Source: Nitriliruptorales bacterium (GTDB taxonomy: Bacteria; Actinomycetota; Nitriliruptoria; Euzebyales; Egibacteraceae). From it: a stretch of DNA of 17,447 nt. The translations under genes were made by a program, and so were the position numbers. Shown piece after piece: positions 13,533 through 17,447 of this stretch (the first letter of the stretch is position 1; every line of letters begins with the position of its first letter). The stretch spans positions 1-17,447 of the forward strand of contig SLAO01000172.1 of the NCBI GenBank assembly GCA_007126835.1, in the 5' to 3' direction. The notes under the pieces were generated by a model. It saw only the letters and a program-made list of their open reading frames with translations, made no database searches and was not told the origin of the DNA.

Positions 13533-14245
13533 CGTCGCTTGAGGGGGAGGCGCCCCCGTACGATGCCGGCGGCGGTGGGGATCCGCGAGTTCACGCCCCG
13601 GCGGAGGCGCCGAGCGAGTCCATCGCCGGCGGACACATCGAGGGTGCGCGGGGCGTCGCGATGCTGCACGCCGATCTGGACGAAGTTGTCGATCACCTCG
13701 ACCTTGAACACGTCGCCGGCGGTTTCGAAGAGCTCGACCAGGTCGCTGACGGGGTGCTGGGCATGACGGTCGGGCTGACTGCCGTCGCGCTTGGTGTAGT
13801 ACGAGACGAGCAACAACCCGCCCGGCCTGACATAGTCCATGAGGTTGCGGGCCATGCGCAACGACGAGTCCTTGAACAGCTCGGGCCGGTGCAGGTGGGT
13901 GATCCCACGGGAGAACACCACGTCGAAGCTGCGCTTTGCGAACGGCAAGTCCTGCTCGGCGTCGCCGACGGCGAACGCGATGCCGGGATACCGCTGCCAG
14001 GCGGTGTCGATCCCGCCGGGGCTGAGGTCGACGCCGCACGCGTCGAAGCCGAGCTCGGCGAACACCGACGTCCAGAATCCGTCGCCGCAGGGGATGTCTA
14101 GCAGGCGCTCGCCGGCCTGGAGCCCGAACGCTTCGATGTAGTGCTGACCGACCCACGCCCGCCAGCGCGGCCGGTTGGCCTCGTAGCCGAACCCGCCGCT
14201 GGCGTACAGGCGGTCGTAATGTCCGACCTTGGCTGGCTGGCCCAT
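13529..14245 (-). CDS. Class I SAM-dependent methyltransferase
   Basis: 238 residues from ATG 14245, with AAGGGA 6 nt upstream. The Rossmann-like methyltransferase core is clear: motif I LLDIPCGDGFW (48-58), the acidic residue after strand 2 in GVDLS (D73), GDAEQDLPF (94-102), and a long strand-4 region FDVVFSRGITHLHRP with the post-I motif. MDYVRPGGLLLVSYY marks strand 5. The C-terminus is basic (GIVRGRLPLKRR). The start HYDRLYASGGFGYEANRPRW resembles small-molecule or lipid methyltransferases of the UbiE/type-11 kind. The substrate is not inferable. Next downstream on the same strand is the small membrane protein gene; upstream (14246-14760) there are only repeats and the third palindrome. 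Confidence 0.88.
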   Translation of the reverse strand: MGQPAKVGHYDRLYASGGFGYEANRPRWRAWVGQHYIEAFGLQAGERLLDIPCGDGFWTSVFAELGFDACGVDLSPGGIDTAWQRYPGIAFAVGDAEQDLPFAKRSFDVVFSRGITHLHRPELFKDSSLRMARNLMDYVRPGGLLLVSYYTKRDGSQPDRHAQHPVSDLVELFETAGDVFKVEVIDNFVQIGVQHRDAPRTLDVSAGDGLARRLRRGVNSRIPTAAGIVRGRLPLKRR

Positions 14246-14422
14246 CGCTGTCCCTTCCGCGCGCAGCCGGGCGGGTCACGGCACGCGGTCGCTGCCAGGT
14301 GAGCATCCGATGTACCCGCCGGCGCGAGCGATATCCGTCGTGGCTGCCATTGGGCCCCGGTCCGGTTGCGGCGCGCCAGATCGCGCGGCCGTCACGCGAG
14401 CGCGAATGGGGACAGACCGGAC

Positions 14423-14468
14423 GCGACTGGTACATCTGCACGGTTGCTCGTGCATTTGCACCAGTCGC
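14423..14468. repeat. Palindromic element, copy 3 (diverged)
   Basis: The left arm GCGACTGGTACATCTGCACG (14423-14442) matches copies 1 and 2. The right arm (14449-14468) pairs with it at 17 of 20 positions; the mismatches fall where the right arm reads CATTTGCACC instead of CAGATGTACC. The centre GTTGCT is longer than in the other copies. It lies in the 515-bp gene-free region between protease and methyltransferase. The arms extend one GC pair further than in copy 2, showing that the element includes the CG next to GACTGG, as in copy 1. Confidence 0.88.
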
Positions 14469-14520
14469 ATCCCGATTGCCCCGGTACGTTCGCTCGACCG
14501 GCGGGGCGGGTGCGCACGCA

Positions 14521-14611
14521 ACCGCCGGGCAGGTGACCGCCGGGCAGGCCACCGCCGGGCAGGCCACCGCCGGGCAGGCCACCGGCCGAGCAGGGCACCG
14601 CCGAGCAGGGC
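14521..14611. repeat. 15-bp tandem repeat, six units
   Basis: Units of 15 bp (one of 16) start at 14521, 14536, 14551, 14566, 14581 and 14597. Four read ACCGCCGGGCAGG plus two bases and two are GAGCAGGGC variants. It starts 52 bp from the right arm of palindrome copy 3. The rest of the 14246-14760 gap shows no convincing gene: the frames crossing it are Arg/Pro-rich low-complexity strings produced by the repeat itself. Confidence 0.88.
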
Positions 14612-14760
14612 ACCGATGAGGGCCATGATCCGGAAGCACGGGCGATGATCGCCGGCCCACCGTCGGTGACGACTTAAACCGCTACCCATGGAGGCGTGCG
14701 GATCGTGGCCGGTCACGCCGCGCTCGTCGCAGCACGCGCTCCAGCCAGCGCGGGCAGGCG

Positions 14761-16302
14761 CTACGACCCCTGGTCGCGTCGCCAGCACGCACCGTAGGAC
14801 GGCTCGTCGCGTTGCCCGCAGGTGGCGCCGAACTGCTCGTACTCGCTGTCGAAGGGGGAGACGGCCCACAGCTGGTCGCAGGCGGCCCAGTCCGCGTCAG
14901 CGCAGGCGTCCCACAGCGCGTCGAGCTCGCTGTCGTCGCCGTAGGTGTGAGCCTGCCCGGCAGGCTGGGTCGACGGCGGCACGTCCGGGGCTCCGTAGGC
15001 GTCGTCCATGACCCATTCGCAGATGCCGTACGCCGCCGCCTGCTCACCACAGCTGCCGCCGAACGCCTCGTACTCCGAGCCCACAGCCGAGCGCCAGTAC
15101 AGGTCGTCGCAGGCGACCCAGTCCCCCTCTGCGCAGGCATCCCAGAGGGCGTCGAGCTCAGCATCGTCGCCGTAGCCCCACGGCTGGTCCTCAGGCTCGG
15201 GCGGAGTCCAAGCCTCCCAGTCCTCGGGCAGCTCGGGCAGCAGCCCTGCCTGTGCGCAGTCGACCTCGACGCCCGCGGCGTCGTCCTCGATCGAGGCCAG
15301 TTCGTCGCGCAGGTGGTCGTGGGTATAGATCAAGGGGATGAGCTGGAAGCCGCCGGTGAACTCCATCTCGGTGGCCACGCCGGCGACTTGGCCGCTGCTG
15401 GTCAGCGCCGGCCCGCCGGAGTTGCCCTTGTCGAGCAGGCCGTCGGCGCGGATCGCCTCGCGTCGACCTCCGTCGGTCTGGAAGCTCATGATCGTGGCGG
15501 GTGTGACCGTGAACTCGCCGTCGGGGGCGGGGTAGCCAAGTGCGACCAGCGACTGCCCGAACGCGAGCTCGTCAGCGTCCATCCAGTCCAGGTAGAGGTC
15601 GAGGGGCGCATCGACCTCGAGGAGCGCGACGTCGGGGTCGACGCTCCAGCCGACCACGGTGGCGTCCATCTGCTGCTGACCGTCGCGCGAGCGCAGCGTC
15701 GGGGTGGCGGTCACCGACGTCACGTGCCAGTTGGTCACCAGCTGCGTTTCGCTGACCGCGAAGGCGGTCCCGGTGAACACCGCGTCGCAGCCCTCGGCCT
15801 CCACCTGCCAGACCGCGTCACCGAAACGCTCGGCCAGCTCCTGAGCGTCGTAGTCGGCCGCCGGCTCAGGCGTCGGCGCTTCCGGCGAAGGTTCGAGTTC
15901 GGGTTTAGCTTCGGGCTCCTCGGATCCGCTGGGCTCGCCACCCAGCGGAACCTCGTCGACCTCGGCCTCCGCCGCAGTCTCAGCGTCATCCTCACTCGAG
16001 GATCCCGTCAGCGCAGCGACCACCCCTGCCGAGGCGGCGACCCCGACCGCGAGGCCCACGACCAGTAGCATGACCGCGCGCCCGCGCCCTCGACCAGCCG
16101 CTCCGCCGCTTGCCCCCGCGCCCTGCTGGCCCCCCGCGCCGACCCTGGCCCCCTCTGGTGGTGGGGGTACCGAAGACGCCGTCGGCTTCGGCGCCGGAGG
16201 CACCGCACGCGCCGGCGGTTCCCCCGATGACCAGCCGCTGGGTCGCCCCGTCCCGCCTGCCGGTCGCTCGGAGTCCTGATCTCCTGCAGATCGTTCGTGC
16301 AT
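14761..16302 (-). CDS. Membrane-anchored trypsin-like serine protease with two Cys-rich repeats
   Basis: 513 residues from ATG 16302. Order: Pro/Gly/Ala-rich cytoplasmic region (1-76), one transmembrane helix (about 77-99), an acidic Pro/Glu stalk (100-150), a protease domain (about 151-345) and two C-terminal repeats. The triad follows HtrA/trypsin order: H193 in TNWHVTS, D224 in VDPDVALLEV, S295 in DKGNSGGPAL. No PDZ domain is present. The repeats (377-430 and 454-508) both open YGDD-ELDALWDACA-DW-ACD, then SEYE-FG--CG and YG-C; each has four Cys that could pair. Such repeats occur in other actinobacterial surface proteins. The start is supported mainly by the domain order, as only GGGG lies directly upstream of ATG. 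The protein probably acts on the outer face of the membrane; its substrate is unknown. Confidence 0.88.
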   Translation of the reverse strand: MHERSAGDQDSERPAGGTGRPSGWSSGEPPARAVPPAPKPTASSVPPPPEGARVGAGGQQGAGASGGAAGRGRGRAVMLLVVGLAVGVAASAGVVAALTGSSSEDDAETAAEAEVDEVPLGGEPSGSEEPEAKPELEPSPEAPTPEPAADYDAQELAERFGDAVWQVEAEGCDAVFTGTAFAVSETQLVTNWHVTSVTATPTLRSRDGQQQMDATVVGWSVDPDVALLEVDAPLDLYLDWMDADELAFGQSLVALGYPAPDGEFTVTPATIMSFQTDGGRREAIRADGLLDKGNSGGPALTSSGQVAGVATEMEFTGGFQLIPLIYTHDHLRDELASIEDDAAGVEVDCAQAGLLPELPEDWEAWTPPEPEDQPWGYGDDAELDALWDACAEGDWVACDDLYWRSAVGSEYEAFGGSCGEQAAAYGICEWVMDDAYGAPDVPPSTQPAGQAHTYGDDSELDALWDACADADWAACDQLWAVSPFDSEYEQFGATCGQRDEPSYGACWRRDQGS

Positions 16303-16353
16303 CCCCGCCCCGCCCTGTCACCGCCCGTTGCGGCTTGGCTGCCCCAGCCTCGC

Positions 16354-16387
16354 ACGCACAACGTCGGCTGTGCGTAGCGCGAGATTA
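16354..16387 (-). promoter_or_regulatory. Inverted repeat and possible -10 box upstream of the protease gene
   Basis: ACGCACA (16354-16360) and TGTGCGT (16369-16375) form a 7-bp inverted repeat with an 8-nt centre, about 55 bp upstream of the protease start. TAATCT on the minus strand (plus 16382-16387) is a possible -10 box placing the transcription start within the repeat, which would suit an operator. No clear -35 box was found. Confidence 0.3.
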
Positions 16388-16490
16388 CCGCCGACCTGTG
16401 ACGCCCACCGGGGGAGGACGGTGGCGCAACGACCCCCCCGCGACGGCAGCCGATCCTGGGCGGTCTCGAGCCTCAGGGTTCTGGCTCTTA

Positions 16491-16510
16491 CCAACTGCGA
16501 GCCGCAGTGG
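16491..16510 (-). terminator. Hairpin downstream of the nagB-like gene
   Basis: ACTGCG (16494-16499) and CGCAGT (16503-16508) pair around a 3-nt loop, extended by CC/GG across one bulged A. It lies about 40 nt past the stop codon of the minus-strand nagB-like gene and before the protease gene, where a terminator is expected. There is no T-run. Confidence 0.4.
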
Positions 16511-16549
16511 TCCCAAGCCCCTCGCCAGCTTCGAGTCCGCGGTGGCCTG

Positions 16550-17275
16550 TCAGCCCGTGGCCAGTTTCGACGCCGCCGCGTTGTCGGCGAACACCATGCA
16601 CCGCGGGTGCTCCTGCAGGTAGCTCGCCGGGATGTCCGGCCCGACCGGGCCCTGCAGCGCCGCTGCGAGCACGTCGGCCTTCGCCGCTCCCGTCACCAGC
16701 AACCACACCTCGGCGGCGGCCAGGATCTCGGCCAGACCCAACGTCAGTCCCCAAGTGGGCGCCAGGCCGTCGTCGCTGTAGCGCCGCGCCGACTCGATGG
16801 TGGCCGGCGCCAACTCGACCCGTCGGGTGACGTCCTCCCGGACCGAGCCTGGCTCGTTGAGCCCCAGGTGCCCGTTGCCGCCCAGGCCCAGCACGCCCAG
16901 GTCGAGGCCGCCGGCGGCCACCAACCCGGCGAACCGGTCGCACTCGGCGTCGAGATCAGAAGCTTCGGGATCAAGCCGGTGCCACGAGGCGGCAGGCAGG
17001 TCGATCCCGCTGAGCAGCTGGCGGTCGAGCATGTGGTCGCACCGCGCCGGATGACCGGCGGGCACCCCGCCGAACTCGTCAAGGCCAAACACGTCCGAGC
17101 GGGAGAAACTGACCTGCCCGGCGGCCACGACCTCGACCATCGCGGCGTACAGCGGCTCGGGCGTCGCGCCGGTCGGCAGGCACTGGCGCAGCGCCGGCTG
17201 GTCGACCATGCGCTGCTGCCAGCGCTGCGCGACCGCCAGCGCCCACGCGTCAGGAGCAAGAACCTCTACGTCCAC
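16550..17275 (-). CDS. Glucosamine-6-phosphate deaminase/6-phosphogluconolactonase family protein (NagB type)
   Basis: 241 residues. NagB-fold motifs in order: LPTGATPEPLY (33-43), the phosphate-binding loop; VFGLDEFGG (62-70) with catalytic acid D66; and VLGLGGNGHLGLNEPG (128-143) with H136 and E141. Inside the last motif N134 stands where the E. coli enzyme has an aspartate before Gly-His; Asn occurs there in other NagB relatives too. NagB converts glucosamine 6-phosphate to fructose 6-phosphate and ammonia; related enzymes handle galactosamine 6-phosphate or 6-phosphogluconolactone. The GLNEP motif favours the amino-sugar branch. GTG 17275 lies 7 nt after the stop of the gene upstream and has no ribosome binding site, so translational coupling is likely. 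Family is firm, substrate less so. Confidence 0.85.
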   Translation of the reverse strand: MDVEVLAPDAWALAVAQRWQQRMVDQPALRQCLPTGATPEPLYAAMVEVVAAGQVSFSRSDVFGLDEFGGVPAGHPARCDHMLDRQLLSGIDLPAASWHRLDPEASDLDAECDRFAGLVAAGGLDLGVLGLGGNGHLGLNEPGSVREDVTRRVELAPATIESARRYSDDGLAPTWGLTLGLAEILAAAEVWLLVTGAAKADVLAAALQGPVGPDIPASYLQEHPRCMVFADNAAASKLATG

Positions 17276-17286
17276 TTGAGGGTTAG
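17271..17286 (-). repeat. 16-bp shared motif, copy B (stop/start junction before the nagB-like gene)
   Basis: Identical to 13517-13532. On the minus strand it reads C, the TAA stop of the upstream gene, CCCTCAA, then the GTG start of the nagB-like gene. The match ends after the first base of the second codon; flanking sequences differ apart from GAGGTT a few bases on. Confidence 0.7.
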
Positions 17287-17447
17287 TCGTTGACGACGCG
17301 GTCGGTGAACTCGCCTGCGTCCTCGTCCTTCAAGATCATCTTGCGACGCCCGTCGGGCAGCGTCTCGGACTTGATGACGACCTTGCCCTCGTAGGTCTCG
17401 ACGCTGCGGGTGATCGGCGGGGTCGGGCCGTGGCGCCAGTCGAGCTC
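17283..17447 (-). CDS. C-terminal end of an unrecognised protein (partial)
   Basis: The last 54 codons plus TAA of a gene that runs beyond the window edge. The visible part starts ELDWRHGPTPPITRSVETYE and ends ILKDEDAGEFTDRVVND. Third codon positions are nearly all G or C and the sequence is mixed and acidic like real proteins here, so coding status is sound. I do not recognise the family from this tail. It is 7 nt from the nagB-like start and surely cotranscribed, so a role in amino-sugar or sugar-phosphate metabolism is plausible but unproven. Confidence 0.7.
   Translation of the reverse strand, partial: ELDWRHGPTPPITRSVETYEGKVVIKSETLPDGRRKMILKDEDAGEFTDRVVND

Noticed and set aside
12948..14660. 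570-codon minus-strand frame covering the methyltransferase, palindrome 3 and the 15-bp repeat
   Set aside because: It is out of frame with the real methyltransferase and contains repeat-derived CPAVACPAV strings.

Overview
The window is GC-rich (roughly 70% by eye, third codon positions almost all G or C). Genes use GTG as well as ATG starts and good AGGAGG-like ribosome binding sites. Family content (DUF3152 metalloprotease, CopC/CopD, a serine protease with Cys-rich WDAC repeats, leaderless-type promoters) points to the chromosome of an actinomycete. Many proteins are rich in Asp and Glu, which would suit a halophilic or alkaliphilic lineage such as the Nitriliruptoria; that placement is inference. 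No tRNA, rRNA, CRISPR, transposase or phage gene was seen.

Layout. (1) 1-299: a perfect 44-bp palindrome, a 24-bp tandem repeat, then a clear promoter with an overlapping operator-like dyad. (2) 300-3133, plus strand: a three-gene sugar catabolic operon (deoC, a Gfo/Idh/MocA dehydrogenase, an AP-endonuclease-2-type sugar isomerase) closed by a strong hairpin at 3143-3188. (3) 3190-3840, minus strand: a decayed lemA gene with an internal deletion and a frameshift, plus a possible gene fragment. (4) 3996-5723: a second palindrome and a secreted endonuclease/exonuclease/phosphatase-family protein. (5) 5754-6153: a VOC/glyoxalase-like protein with a leaderless-type promoter, convergent with an acidic protein of unknown function (6233-7027). 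(6) 7257-11726, plus strand: a copper-handling cluster of CopD, CopC, a membrane protein with a WHDHRIH motif, and a lipoprotein with a thioredoxin-like CX4C site. (7) 11932-12978: an anchored DUF3152 zinc metallopeptidase. (8) 13088-14245, minus strand: a small two-helix membrane protein, a doubtful 73-codon ORF and a methyltransferase. (9) 14246-14760: gene-free, with the third palindrome and a 15-bp tandem repeat. (10) 14761-16302, minus strand: a membrane-anchored trypsin-like protease with two Cys-rich repeats. (11) 16550-17447, minus strand: a NagB-type deaminase/isomerase and the 3' end of an unrecognised gene.

The least explained feature is the palindromic element, present three times between genes (1-44, 3996-4037, 14423-14468), each with the core GACTGGTACATCTGCACG. 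Others worth attention are a 16-bp motif placed identically at two stop codons (13517-13532 and 17271-17286), the disrupted lemA, the deoC promoter/operator, and the two copper-cluster proteins whose predicted mature N-terminus is histidine.
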